A stretch of 64,000 nt of DNA from assembly GCF_001598435.1 (NCBI RefSeq), contig NZ_BCYY01000005.1:93505-157504 (forward strand), read 5' to 3'. Under the pieces are notes generated by a model that saw nothing but the letters and a program-made list of their open reading frames with translations, had not been told where the DNA came from and made no database searches. Shown piece by piece: positions 8,702 to 17,169 of the stretch. Origin of the DNA: Sphingomonas pituitosa NBRC 102491 (GTDB taxonomy: Bacteria > Pseudomonadota > Alphaproteobacteria > Sphingomonadales > Sphingomonadaceae). Position numbers and translations under genes: made by a program. The first letter of the stretch is position 1. Each line of letters starts with the position of its first letter.

Positions 8702-9025
8702 TTAGCCTACCAGCCACTTAACGAGCCCTGCACCGAGCAAAAGAACAAGTGCACAGCCCCACCACGGAATCGGTGTGTCGTCGTCTAATTCGCCTGACTC
8801 AATGAAGCGACGCACATCCCTCCTTTGGCGTATCGCATATGCCTCGTCCCGCGCACGAATGTCCGCATCATCGAGGTAGTGATGGACGGACTCCGGCGTA
8901 GCATCAATCGGCAGTTCGCGTTGAAGCTGACTTGAGAGCCGCGCGACCTCCGGCCAATCGGGTGATTCCTGTTCTTCGAAAGCGAGGATGGCTGCCACGC
9001 GGCTTTGTAGTTCGTCCATTTCCAT
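8702..9025 (-). CDS. Hypothetical tail-anchored protein, AT-richer than its neighbours
   Basis: The family is not recognised. The protein has 107 residues: a charged helical cytoplasmic part (1-83, many Glu, Asp and Arg) and one hydrophobic helix at the very C-terminus (about 86-106, PIPWWGCALVLLLGAGLVKW), the layout of a tail-anchored membrane protein. By eye its base composition is well below that of the surrounding genes, with many A/T-ending codons, which suggests recent acquisition. It lies between hisF and hisE on the opposite strand. The start codon is the first ATG (MEMDELQ); a second ATG two codons later is equally possible. Confidence 0.6.
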   Translation of the reverse strand: MEMDELQSRVAAILAFEEQESPDWPEVARLSSQLQRELPIDATPESVHHYLDDADIRARDEAYAIRQRRDVRRFIESGELDDDTPIPWWGCALVLLLGAGLVKWLVG

Positions 9026-9079
9026 CGCTACAGATTAACGCCGCATGCTAGCGAGGCAAAGGCGCGCTCGGTTTAAGCC

Positions 9080-9493
9080 TCAAACCGCCGTCGGCCGGCT
9101 CAGCACATACCACGCACACCCCAGCATCGCCGCCCCCACCCCGACCGCCAGCCAGGGCCCCGGCCGCGCGCCCCAGGCGAACAGGCCGTAGCCGAGCGTC
9201 ATGCCGGCGCAGGCCATCGCCTTGCCCCTGCGCGGGATCGCGCCCTGTTCGCGCCATGCCACCAGCGTAGGACCGAATCGCTTGTGCCCGAGCAGCCACG
9301 CCTCCAGCCGCGGCGAGGAGCGAGCGAAGCAGCCGGCGGCAAGGATCAGGAAGATCGTCGTCGGCATCAGCGGCAGCAGCGCGCCGATGAAGCCGAGCGC
9401 GACGAACACGAGCCCGAGCACCAGCCAAAGCGGACGCGACAGGCGCGAGCCGCCCGGCGCCGTCTCCGATTCGCGTTCCTGCACCATCGTCAT
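9080..9493 (-). CDS. DUF454 (YbaN-like) inner-membrane protein
   Basis: This 137-residue protein matches the DUF454/YbaN family of small membrane proteins with no firmly assigned function. After a polar N-terminus (about 1-18) come three to four hydrophobic helices: PLWLVLGLVFVALGFIGALL, TIFLILAAGCFARS, and a C-terminal pair around MACAGMTLGYGLFAWGA and LAVGVGAAMLGCAWYV. The family hallmark LPLMPTTIFLILAA...CFARSSPRLEAWLLGHKRFG is present in shorter pieces. It is divergent from hisE, with about 100 bp between the starts. The ATG at 9487 is an alternative start. Confidence 0.85.
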   Translation of the reverse strand: MTMVQERESETAPGGSRLSRPLWLVLGLVFVALGFIGALLPLMPTTIFLILAAGCFARSSPRLEAWLLGHKRFGPTLVAWREQGAIPRRGKAMACAGMTLGYGLFAWGARPGPWLAVGVGAAMLGCAWYVLSRPTAV

Positions 9494-9595
9494 CCTGCCC
9501 TGCTGCCGCGAATCGCTCGCAGCTACCATAGGGGAACCACCGCAATCCGGCGCCTCAGGATTGACAGCGCCGCACGGCTCCCGCAGCCGGAAGCG

Positions 9596-9913
9596 ATGGC
9601 AGACCTTCTCGACACGCTCGAACAGACGATCCGCGACCGCCGCTTGGGCGATCCTTCGACCAGCTATGTCGCCAAGCTCACCGCCCGCGGCCGCGCCAAG
9701 ATCGCGCAGAAGCTGGGCGAGGAAGCCACCGAAGCCGTGATCGCCGCGATTCAGGACGATCGCGAAGAGGTCGTGAAGGAATCGGCGGACCTCATGTTCC
9801 ACCTGCTCGTGCTGCTCGCTGACATGGACCTCAGCCTCGACGACGTCCGCGCCGAGCTGGCGCGGCGCGAGGGCGTGTCGGGCATCGCTGAAAAGGCGGC
9901 GCGGGGGGCGTGA
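9596..9913 (+). CDS. hisE: Phosphoribosyl-ATP pyrophosphatase
   Basis: HisE removes pyrophosphate from phosphoribosyl-ATP, the second step of histidine synthesis. The protein has 105 residues and is monofunctional, not fused to HisI. Its all-alpha MazG-like fold shows the metal-binding motif KLGEEATEAVIAA and the second cluster EVVKESADLMFHLLVLL. The ATG at 9596 gives MADLLDTLEQTI, the usual family N-terminus. It is separated from hisF by two opposite-strand genes, so it must have its own promoter or read-through. A HIT-family gene follows 103 bp downstream. Confidence 0.95.
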   Translation: MADLLDTLEQTIRDRRLGDPSTSYVAKLTARGRAKIAQKLGEEATEAVIAAIQDDREEVVKESADLMFHLLVLLADMDLSLDDVRAELARREGVSGIAEKAARGA

Positions 9914-10016
9914 GGGGCCTGCACCCCTCCGACTCTTCCGGCCTGCGGGCAGGGTCATCGTAGTTCGCCAAATGCAACAGCCATCCTCTTAATGGGGGGG
10001 ATTGAAGGAGCCACCA

Positions 10017-10394
10017 ATGCCGATCGATGCCACCAAGCCCTATGACGACCAGAACATCTTCGCGAAGATCCTGCGCGGCGAGATCCCGGCGAAGAAGGTC
10101 CATGAGGACGAGCACGCCCTCGCCTTTCACGACATCGCGCCCCAGGCGCCGCACCATATCCTGGTGATCCCCAAGGGCGCCTATGTCAGCTGGGACGATT
10201 TCTCCGCCAGCGCCTCCGACGCCGAGATTGCCGGGTTTGTCCGCGCGGTGGGCAAGGTCGCGCGCGCCGCGGGATTCGTCGAACCGGGCTACCGCCTGCT
10301 CGCAAACACGGGCCAGGATGCCGGGCAGGAGGTGCCGCACCTGCACGTCCATATCTTCGCCGGGCAACCGCTCGGCCCGATGCTCGCCCGGTAA
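10017..10394 (+). CDS. HIT-family nucleotide hydrolase (HinT-like)
   Basis: Histidine-triad proteins hydrolyse nucleotide phosphoramidates such as AMP-lysine. The protein has 125 residues, with the early IFAKILRGEIPAKKV motif, the central HDIAPQAPHHILVIPK region and the catalytic triad motif HLHVHIFAG at about 112-120. A strong ribosome-binding site (GAAGGAG) lies just before the ATG at 10017. It follows hisE on the same strand, an arrangement common in alphaproteobacteria. A short hairpin (TTGCGC CGGA GCGCAA, 10395-10410) overlaps the end of the gene and may help end transcription. Confidence 0.93.
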   Translation: MPIDATKPYDDQNIFAKILRGEIPAKKVHEDEHALAFHDIAPQAPHHILVIPKGAYVSWDDFSASASDAEIAGFVRAVGKVARAAGFVEPGYRLLANTGQDAGQEVPHLHVHIFAGQPLGPMLAR

Positions 10395-10523
10395 TTGCGC
10401 CGGAGCGCAACATTGTTTCGTGCCGAGACGCCGTAAGGGATTGCGCGGCCCGAGTTTGGGGCTAGGCTCGCGCCTTTACCAATTTGGGGGCGGCGCAACG
10501 TTCGCCGCGAAGGGGTCCATGCA

Positions 10524-12077
10524 ATGATATTCGGGCGCGTAAAGCCTCTCGATGCCATTTTGGCGACAGCAGAAAAGAAATCGCTCCACCGCTCGCTCGG
10601 CGCCTTCCAGCTGACCATGCTGGGCATCGGCGCGGTGATCGGCACCGGCATCTTCGTGCTCACCGCCGAGGCCGCGCAAAAGGCCGGGCCGGGCATGATG
10701 ATCTCGTTCGTGATCGCCGGCTTCGTCTGCGCGGTGGCCGCACTCTGCTACGCCGAAATGGCCGCGATGGTGCCGGTTTCGGGCTCCGCCTACACCTACA
10801 GCTACGCCGTGATGGGCGAGCTGGTCGCCTGGATGGTCGGCTGGGCGCTGATCCTCGAATATGCCATCGCGGCTGGGGCCGTCTCGGTCGGCTGGTCCGG
10901 CTATATGATGGGCTTCATCCAGCATAATTTCGGCATCGTCGTGCCGCTGCAGCTGATCCGCGGGCCGTTCGACGGCGGCATGATCAACCTGCCCGCGATG
11001 GCGGTCGCCGCGATCGTCACCGCGCTGCTGGTGAAGGGCACCAAGGAAAGCGCCTCGGTCAATGCGGTGCTGGTCGGCATCAAGATCCTCGCCCTGGCGA
11101 TGTTCGTGGTGGTCACGCTGCCGGTGCTGAAGACCGGCCAGTTCACGCCGTTCGCGCCGCTCGGCTTCGCCGGCATCTCGGGTGCCGCGGCCTCGATCTT
11201 CTTCGCCTATGTCGGCTTCGACGCGGTCTCGACCGCGGCCGAGGAGACCAAGAACCCGCAGCGCAACATGCCGATCGGCCTGATCGGCAGCCTCGCGATC
11301 TGCACCATCTTCTACATGCTGGTCGCCTCGGGCGTGATCGGCACCGTCGGCGCGCAGCCGGTCCATGGTCCTGCCGGCGAAGTGCTGTCGCCCGGTACGC
11401 CGGCGCTGTCGCAGGCCTGCGCGGCGATGTCCGAGCAGGCGGTGGTCTGCTCGAAGGAAGCCCTCGCCTGGACGCTGCGTTCGATCGGCCATCCGTTCCT
11501 CGGCTGGCTGGTAGGTGCCGCGGCGATCATCGCGCTGCCCTCGGTCATCCTGATGATGATGTTCGGCCAGACCCGCATCTTCTTCGTGATGAGCCGCGAC
11601 GGCCTGCTGCCCGAGTTCTTCTCGCGCGTGCACCCCAAGTGGCACACGCCGCACGTGATCACGGTCCTCACCGGCATCTTCGTGTCGCTGTTCGCTGCCT
11701 TCTTCCCCGTGGGCCTGCTGGCGGACGTGTCGAATTCCGGCACGCTGTTCGCCTTCGCCGCGGTGTCGATCGCGGTGCTGGTGCTGCGCCGGACCGATCC
11801 GAGCCGCCACCGCCCGTTCCGCACCCCGGCGATCATGGTGACCGCGCCGATCGCGATCGCGGGCTGCGCCTATCTGTTCATCAGCCTGTCGGGTCCCACG
11901 ATCGCGCTGTTCTTCGGCTGGGCGGCGGTGGGCCTGGTGGTCTATTACGCCTATAGCCGTTCGCGCAGCCATGTCGGCCGCGGGCTGATCGACGTGCCGG
12001 AAACCGACGCCGATGCGCCGCCCCAGCCGGTGCCGCCGATCGGCGACGCGCACACGCCGGGCTACAAGGACGCCTGA
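10524..12077 (+). CDS. APC-family amino-acid permease (CAT-like)
   Basis: This is a cytoplasmic-membrane amino-acid transporter of 517 residues with about 12-14 hydrophobic helices. The substrate-binding first helix has GAVIGTGIFVLT, followed by YAEMAAMVPVSGSAYTY, which is typical of the cationic amino-acid transporter branch. Later signatures include FFAYVGFDAVSTAAEETKNP and GQTRIFFVMSRDGLLP. The C-terminal tail (about 490-517) is polar and Pro/Asp-rich. It stands alone, with a strong bidirectional terminator just after it. The exact substrate cannot be told from sequence. Confidence 0.93.
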   Translation: MIFGRVKPLDAILATAEKKSLHRSLGAFQLTMLGIGAVIGTGIFVLTAEAAQKAGPGMMISFVIAGFVCAVAALCYAEMAAMVPVSGSAYTYSYAVMGELVAWMVGWALILEYAIAAGAVSVGWSGYMMGFIQHNFGIVVPLQLIRGPFDGGMINLPAMAVAAIVTALLVKGTKESASVNAVLVGIKILALAMFVVVTLPVLKTGQFTPFAPLGFAGISGAAASIFFAYVGFDAVSTAAEETKNPQRNMPIGLIGSLAICTIFYMLVASGVIGTVGAQPVHGPAGEVLSPGTPALSQACAAMSEQAVVCSKEALAWTLRSIGHPFLGWLVGAAAIIALPSVILMMMFGQTRIFFVMSRDGLLPEFFSRVHPKWHTPHVITVLTGIFVSLFAAFFPVGLLADVSNSGTLFAFAAVSIAVLVLRRTDPSRHRPFRTPAIMVTAPIAIAGCAYLFISLSGPTIALFFGWAAVGLVVYYAYSRSRSHVGRGLIDVPETDADAPPQPVPPIGDAHTPGYKDA

Positions 12078-12100
12078 TCCCCGGATCGCAGCGGACAAAT

Positions 12101-12136
12101 GAAAAGGGCCGGAGGAGCGATCCTCCGGCCCTTTTC
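12101..12136. terminator. Bidirectional rho-independent terminator
   Basis: A perfect 16-bp inverted repeat (GAAAAGGGCCGGAGGA and its complement) surrounds a GCGA tetraloop. A-rich and T-rich ends let it work on both strands. It ends the permease transcript 24 bp after the stop. Confidence 0.93.
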
Positions 12137-12155
12137 ATTTAGGCAGTGTCTAGTG

Positions 12156-12290
12156 TCCCCCTCACCCTTCCCACCGCCTTTGGCGGCGGGCCCCTTCCCT
12201 CTCCCACAAGGGGAGAGGGAGTTGGACCTACGCTCCCTCTCCCGTTGTGGGAGAGGGAGGGAGCCGCGAAGCGGCGGAAGGGTGAGGGGG
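12156..12290. repeat. Composite palindromic intergenic repeat, family B
   Basis: Two arms of about 60 bp face each other. Both start CCCCTCACCCTTCC at the outer end and finish with CCCTCTCCCACAA near the centre. Internal differences (CCGCCTTTGGCGG in one arm, CCGCTTCGCGG in the other) keep small hairpins in each arm. It fills the gap between the convergent permease and kinase genes. No coding potential is evident. Confidence 0.85.
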
Positions 12291-12302
12291 AGGTCGCTTG
12301 GC

Positions 12303-13301
12303 TCAGCCCACCTTGGCAGCGGCGAGCGCCTTCAGGTCCTTTTCCGCGCGCGCGCCATAATGCTGGATGATCTCCGCCGCGCAGATCGCGCCCAGGCGGA
12401 GCGAGTCTTCCAGGCCCTTGCCCTGCGCCTGGCCGTGCAGGAAGCCGGCGGCGAACATGTCGCCCGCGCCGGTGGTGTCGACCAGCGCCGAAATCGGCTC
12501 GGCGGGAACTTCGACCCGCTCGTCGCCCTGGAGGGCCATCGCACCCTTCTCGCTGCGGGTGACCACGAGTAGCGGCACCTTGCCATGGATGTGCTGCACC
12601 GCCGCTTCGAAATCCTCATGCGCGCACAGCGCCAGCAGCTCGGCCTCGTTCGCGAACAGGATGTCGATCAGCCCGTCCTCGATCAGCTTGCGGAAATCGT
12701 CGCCGTGGCGCGAGATGCAGAACACGTCGGAGAGGGTGAAGGCGACCTTGCGGCCGGCGGCGCGGGCGATGTCGATCGCCTTGCGCATCGCGGCGCGCGG
12801 CTCTTCCGGATCCCACAGATAGCCTTCGAGATAGAGGATCGCGCCATTGGCGATCATCGTCTCGTCCAGCGCCGTGGCGGGCAGGAACTGCGAGGCACCA
12901 AGGAAGGTGTTCATCGTGCGCTGGCCGTCCGGCGTCACGAAGATCAGGCAGCGCGCGGTGGTCGGCTGGCCCGGGCGGACGGCGGTGTCGAAATGCACGC
13001 CCGCCGCGCGGATGTCGTGCGCGAAGACGCCGCCGAGCTGGTCGTCGGCGACCTGGCCGATGAACGCTGCCTTCCCGCCGAGCGCGGCGATGCCCGCCAC
13101 GGTGTTCGCCGCCGAGCCGCCGGAAACCTCGCGGCCCGGGCCCATCTTGGCGTAGAGCGCGTCGGCCTCTTCGGGCGAAAACATCAGCTGCATCGAACCC
13201 TTGGGCACGCCGATCGAATCGATGAAGGCGTCGTCGGCCTGGGCGAGGATGTCGACGATGGCATTGCCGATCGCGACCACGTCAAAGCTGGGATTGGTCA
13301 A
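12303..13301 (-). CDS. PfkB-family carbohydrate/nucleoside kinase (adenosine kinase-like)
   Basis: This cytoplasmic kinase has 332 residues. The ribokinase-fold signatures are GGSAANTVAGIAALGGKAAFIGQVADDQLG (given here as two adjoining motifs, GGSAANTVAG and ALGGKAAFIGQVADDQLG) and the catalytic loop DTTGAGDMFAAGFLHG. The opening FDVVAIGNAIVDILAQADD and the overall length match proteobacterial adenosine kinases; a sugar substrate cannot be excluded. No ATG exists in the right place. The TTG at 13301 (preceded by GGAG at a suitable distance) gives the normal N-terminus TNPSFDVV. The gene stands alone on the minus strand, 80 bp from the divergent lipoprotein gene. Confidence 0.9.
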   Translation of the reverse strand: MTNPSFDVVAIGNAIVDILAQADDAFIDSIGVPKGSMQLMFSPEEADALYAKMGPGREVSGGSAANTVAGIAALGGKAAFIGQVADDQLGGVFAHDIRAAGVHFDTAVRPGQPTTARCLIFVTPDGQRTMNTFLGASQFLPATALDETMIANGAILYLEGYLWDPEEPRAAMRKAIDIARAAGRKVAFTLSDVFCISRHGDDFRKLIEDGLIDILFANEAELLALCAHEDFEAAVQHIHGKVPLLVVTRSEKGAMALQGDERVEVPAEPISALVDTTGAGDMFAAGFLHGQAQGKGLEDSLRLGAICAAEIIQHYGARAEKDLKALAAAKVG

Positions 13302-13382
13302 GGTTTGGGGCTCCAATTGAATTGGCGTCGCCGTAGAGAGAGGCCGCAAAGAGTGCAACCAAGGGAAAGCCGTTTGAACGCC

Positions 13383-13766
13383 ATGCGTATCGCCAAGCCG
13401 TCCGCGCCGTTCGTCGCGTTGCTGCTCGCCGCCTGTTCGGGCACGGTGCCGAGCGCGCGCCCGGCCGGGCCGCTGCCCGTGCCGGGCCGGGTGCCGGTGC
13501 CCGATCAGCCGGCGAACCTCGCGCCGGTGCGCGGGCTCAGCGCGCCGCAGTTGATCGCCCGATTCGGCCAGCCGCGGCTCGACGTGAGCGAAGGCAAGGG
13601 CCACAAGCTGCAGTTCGTCGGCCCGATCTGCGTGCTCGACGCCTATCTCTATCCGCCCGAGCGCGGCAACGGGGCGGCGACCGTCACCTGGGTCGACGCC
13701 CGCCAGCGCGACGGAAGCCCGCTCGACCAGGCGAGCTGCGTCGCGGCGCTGACCAAGCGGAAGTAA
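13383..13766 (+). CDS. Small lipoprotein of unknown function
   Basis: The function is not recognised. The protein has 127 residues with a lipoprotein signal peptide (about 1-18) ending in the lipobox LLAACSG. A Pro-rich spacer (PAGPLPVPGRVPVPDQP) follows, then a small globular domain with LSAPQLIARFGQPRLDVSEGKGHKLQF and a pair of Cys residues (CVLDAYLY and QASCVAAL) that could form a disulfide. The LIARFGQP...DVSEG pattern resembles SmpA/BamE-like outer-membrane-associated domains, but that is only a weak similarity. It is probably exported to the periplasmic face of a membrane. Confidence 0.75.
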   Translation: MRIAKPSAPFVALLLAACSGTVPSARPAGPLPVPGRVPVPDQPANLAPVRGLSAPQLIARFGQPRLDVSEGKGHKLQFVGPICVLDAYLYPPERGNGAATVTWVDARQRDGSPLDQASCVAALTKRK

Positions 13767-13800
13767 GGGCGGCGTTCTGCCGCGCAACAAATCCACCGCC

Positions 13801-13893
13801 ATTCCCGCGAAGGCGGGAATCCATTTGCCGGGCCGCTGGGAAAATGAACCACACCATCAGCGCCAATGGATCCCCGCCTCCGCGGGGATGACG
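13801..13893. repeat. Dispersed palindromic element, family A, copy 2 (diverged)
   Basis: The arms are ATTCCCGCGAAGGCGGGAAT and AATGGATCCCCGCCTCCGCG, in inverted orientation about 40 bp apart. This is the most diverged copy, but compensating changes keep each small stem paired. It lies between convergent lipoprotein and quinone reductase genes. Confidence 0.8.
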
Positions 13894-13941
13894 TTTTCTT
13901 AAGCCGTGTCGGCTTCTCCGCCTCCACTGGCAAATAGCGAT

Positions 13942-14916
13942 CTATGGCAGCAGGATCGTCGACCCCGTCGTCTGGCCGCCTTCGATCGCGCGGTGCGCTT
14001 CCGCCGCATCCTGCAGCGCGAACCGCTGGCCGATCTCCGGCTTTACCGCGCCGTTCTCCAACATCGCGAACAGCCGCGCGGCACCGGCGGCGCGCTCTTC
14101 GGCCGTGACGTAATAGTCGAACAGCTTCGGCCGGGTGACGAACAGCGAGCCATGCTGGTTGAGCGTGGCCAGCTTCACGCCCTCCACCGATCCGCTGGCA
14201 TTGCCATAGCTGATGATCAGCCCGCGTCGCGCGGTCGCCGCCAGCGAGGCCTCCCAGGTCGCCTTGCCGATGCCGTCGAGCACCACCGGCACGCCGGCGC
14301 CGCCGGTGATCTCGCGCACCCGCGCGCCGACATCGTCCTGCCGCGAGAGCAGCACATGGTCGCAGCCGACCGCGCGCGCCTTGTCCACCTTGGCCTGGTG
14401 GCCGACCGTACCGATCACCGTGGCGCCGATCGCCTTCAGCCACGCCACCGCGATCTGGCCGACGCCGCCGGCGGCGCTGTGGACCAGCACGGTCATGCCC
14501 GGCTGCACCTTGGCGGCGCGCTCGATCATGAACTCGACGGTGCAGCCCTTGAGCAGCACCGCGGCGGCGGTTTCGCTGCTGATCTCCTCGGGCAGCTTGA
14601 ACAGACTGTCGGCCTTGAGGTTGCGCGCCGTGGCGTAGGAACCGAGCGCCGGCCCGAAGGTCGCCGCGCGGTCGCCGACCGCGAAGCCGGTGACGCCCTC
14701 ACCCACCGCCTCGATCACCCCCGCACCCTCGACGCCGATGCCCGAGGGCAGCTGCGCCGGGTACACGCCGGTGCGGTGATACACGTCGATGAAATTGAGC
14801 CCCGCGGCCTCGGTGCGCAGCCGCACTTCGCCGGGGCCGGGTTCGGGCAGATCGACCTCGACCCACTGCAGGACTTCGGGGCCGCCGGTCTGCTCGAAGC
14901 GAATCATCTGTTCCAT
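13942..14916 (-). CDS. Zinc-independent NADPH:quinone oxidoreductase
   Basis: This enzyme belongs to the quinone oxidoreductase branch of the MDR superfamily and reduces quinones or enals with NADPH. The protein has 324 residues. An N-terminal GroES-like domain has PGPGEVRLRTEAAGLNFIDVYHRTGVY, without the Cys and His zinc ligands of alcohol dehydrogenases. The Rossmann nucleotide-binding motif is VLVHSAAGGVGQ, and the C-terminus is HRAIEGGQTTGSTILLP. The ATG at 14916 gives MEQMIRFEQTGGPEVLQW, the standard start. It is 14 bp downstream of the SLC13-type transporter gene, so the two may be cotranscribed. Confidence 0.93.
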   Translation of the reverse strand: MEQMIRFEQTGGPEVLQWVEVDLPEPGPGEVRLRTEAAGLNFIDVYHRTGVYPAQLPSGIGVEGAGVIEAVGEGVTGFAVGDRAATFGPALGSYATARNLKADSLFKLPEEISSETAAAVLLKGCTVEFMIERAAKVQPGMTVLVHSAAGGVGQIAVAWLKAIGATVIGTVGHQAKVDKARAVGCDHVLLSRQDDVGARVREITGGAGVPVVLDGIGKATWEASLAATARRGLIISYGNASGSVEGVKLATLNQHGSLFVTRPKLFDYYVTAEERAAGAARLFAMLENGAVKPEIGQRFALQDAAEAHRAIEGGQTTGSTILLP

Positions 14917-14930
14917 GGAAACTCCATCTC

Positions 14931-16703
14931 TCAATGCACCGGCCAGACGGCCATGATCAGTCCTGTGCCGACGATCAAGACGAGCAACGACAGCGGCGCC
15001 CCCAATCGCGCATAATCGCCGAACCGGTAGCCGCCCGGCCCCATCACCAGCGTGTTGCACTGGTGGCCGATCGGCGTGAGGAAGTCGCAGCCCGCGCCCA
15101 CCGCCGTCGCCATCAGGAACGCTTCGGGCCGATAGCCGAGCTCGCCCGCAAAGGTCGCGGCGATCGGGGCCATCACCAGCACGGTCGCGGCGTTGTTGAG
15201 GAACGGCGTCACCGCCATTGCCGCCGCGAGGATCAGCGCGACCGCGCCCCAGGGCGGCAGCGTCGCGGCGAGATGGCCGAGATTATCGCCAATCACCTTG
15301 CTGGCGCCGGTGGTGCGCAGCGAATCACTGACCGGGATCAGCGCCCCGAGCATCACCAGGATCGGCCATTCGATATGCTCATAGGCCTCGCGCACCGGCA
15401 GCGCGCCGAGCAGGATGGTGAGCCCCGCCGCCGCGAAGAACGCGACCGCCACGGGCACATAGCCGGTCGCCGTCGCCGCCATCGCGACGGCGAGGATCGC
15501 GAGCGGCAACAGGCCTTTCCGCGCGCTCCCCAGCCGCAACTCGCGCTGGGCGAGCGGCAGGCAGCCGAGTTCGCCCAGCCGCTCGAACAACAGGTCGAGC
15601 GGGCCCTGCAGCACGATCACGTCGCCCGCGCGCAGCTCGATATCGCCGAGCCGGGCGGACAGCCGCTCGCCCTGGCGCGACACCGCGATCAGGTTGACGC
15701 CGAACCGCTCGTGCAAGCCGAGCCGCCCGGCTGTGCGGCCGATCAGGGTCGAGTCGGTGCCGATCACCGCCTCGATCACCCCGACTTCGCCGGTGCTGCC
15801 GTCGGGCTGGGCGCGGTCCTGCCCCTCCAGCAGCAGCGCGTCGGTGGCGATCACCCGCTCGAGATCGTCGGGCGCGCCGGTGAGGATCAGCACGTCTTCG
15901 GCGCGAAGATGGTTGTCGGGAAACGGCGTGCTGCGGATGCCGCCGCGCAGGATGGTGGTGACCGCCACGGCGTGATCGTGCCGCTCGCGGAATGCCGAAA
16001 CGGTTTCGCCGACTGCCGCAGAACCTTCGGGCACCGCAGCTTCGGTCATGTAATCCTCGATGTCCATCGCCTCGCCCAGCGTCGGCGCGGCGCGGCGATC
16101 GCGCGGGATCAGCCGATAGGCGAAGCGCAGGAAGACCAGGCCGACCAGGGTCAGCCCCAGGCCCACGGGCGCATAGTCGAACATGCCGAACGGCTTGCCC
16201 ATCATCTCCTCGCGCACCCGGCTGACGATGATGTTGGGCGAGGTGCCGATCAGCGTGATCAGCCCGCCGAGCAGCGAGGCGAACGACATCGGCATCAGGA
16301 AGGTGGCGGGCGAGGCCTTGGAGCGCTTGGCCATCTGGAACGCGACCGGCATCATCATCGCCAGCGCGCCGATATTCTTGACCAGCGCCGAGGCGAAGCC
16401 GACGCTGGCGGCGAGCAGCAGCAACTGCGATCGCACCCGCGTCACCCGCCGCTGGAGCAGCAGCATCGCCCGCTCGATCACGCCCGAGCGCTGCACGGCG
16501 GCGGATAGCACGAGCGCCGAGGCGACGATGATGACGATGTCGTCGGAAAAGCCGGTGAACGCCTCCTTCGGCTTCACCACCCCCACCGCCAGCGCGGCGA
16601 GCAGCGCCAGCACCGCGACCATGTCGTAGCGGAGCTTCCCCCAGACGAAGAGCAGCATCATGCCGGCCAGCACGACGAGCGACAGAATCTGGGGAGTGGT
16701 CAA
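14931..16703 (-). CDS. SLC13/DASS-type transporter with two central RCK_C domains
   Basis: This inner-membrane ion-coupled anion transporter has 590 residues. An N-terminal bundle of hydrophobic helices (about 1-190, including FTGFSDDIVIIVASALVLSAA and LIGTSPNIIVSRVREEMMG) precedes two soluble TrkA-C/RCK_C domains (about 210-380, ending GDIELRAGDVIVLQG). A second helix bundle follows (about 390-590, with TPFLNNAATVLVMAPIA and TPIGHQCNTLVMGPGGY). The split architecture matches the SAC1/YfbS-type branch. Sulfate, dicarboxylate or other anions are possible substrates. The TTG at 16703 with GAGG upstream is the best start; there is no ATG before the first helix. Confidence 0.9.
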   Translation of the reverse strand: MTTPQILSLVVLAGMMLLFVWGKLRYDMVAVLALLAALAVGVVKPKEAFTGFSDDIVIIVASALVLSAAVQRSGVIERAMLLLQRRVTRVRSQLLLLAASVGFASALVKNIGALAMMMPVAFQMAKRSKASPATFLMPMSFASLLGGLITLIGTSPNIIVSRVREEMMGKPFGMFDYAPVGLGLTLVGLVFLRFAYRLIPRDRRAAPTLGEAMDIEDYMTEAAVPEGSAAVGETVSAFRERHDHAVAVTTILRGGIRSTPFPDNHLRAEDVLILTGAPDDLERVIATDALLLEGQDRAQPDGSTGEVGVIEAVIGTDSTLIGRTAGRLGLHERFGVNLIAVSRQGERLSARLGDIELRAGDVIVLQGPLDLLFERLGELGCLPLAQRELRLGSARKGLLPLAILAVAMAATATGYVPVAVAFFAAAGLTILLGALPVREAYEHIEWPILVMLGALIPVSDSLRTTGASKVIGDNLGHLAATLPPWGAVALILAAAMAVTPFLNNAATVLVMAPIAATFAGELGYRPEAFLMATAVGAGCDFLTPIGHQCNTLVMGPGGYRFGDYARLGAPLSLLVLIVGTGLIMAVWPVH

Positions 16704-16810
16704 ACGGACCTCGCAAAAGGAGTGCGAGGATGGAACGCGGTGGAGGAATGTTAGGTCCGGCCGATACCTCCTGCCCGCTTGCGGGACGGGAACGAAAAAG
16801 CGGACGAAAC

Positions 16811-17023
16811 CTAGTGGACCGTCCCCAGCACCTTGGGCACGGAGAGCAGCACCACCAGCCGTTCGATCTGGCGCCAGCGACAGAAATGGACGACGTTGCC
16901 GAGATCGCGGCTCGCCTCGGCACGCGCCGCGGCTTCGCCGCAGGCTGCGTGGCCGAAGCGCCGAATCAGATCCGCCGCGTCGTGCACTTCGTCCCGATCG
17001 CTCAGATAGGGATAGACGTCCAT
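16811..17023 (-). CDS. Small conserved-looking cytoplasmic protein of unknown function
   Basis: The function is not recognised. The protein has 70 residues, mostly helical, with AADLIRRFGHAACGEAAARAE, a short linker, then NVVHFCRWRQIERLVVLLS. The pattern (a long N-terminal helix with LIRRFG, an Ala-rich segment, a basic W-R-I core) resembles small sphingomonad proteins with a helix-turn-helix of the form LI.R.G..A...A..RA....G....... W..I..AI, as I recall it. No membrane segment or signal is seen. It is monocistronic, divergent from the small membrane protein gene that follows. Confidence 0.6.
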   Translation of the reverse strand: MDVYPYLSDRDEVHDAADLIRRFGHAACGEAAARAEASRDLGNVVHFCRWRQIERLVVLLSVPKVLGTVH

Positions 17024-17169
17024 TGCAACTCCAACACAAGGGCGAGCCCCCTAGCCCGTGCCAGCCTGATACGCCCGTTTCCCTTCCCCTCCGGTGGACG
17101 ATGCTGGTGAACGATCGGGAAACCATGCGTCGGGGTGGCGCAGGGCGCGAAATTGTGGCAAGGGGCCCC

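Noticed and set aside
12585..13382. A long upstream extension of the lipoprotein gene at 13383
   Set aside because: It is antisense to the PfkB kinase. A lipoprotein signal peptide begins at 13383.
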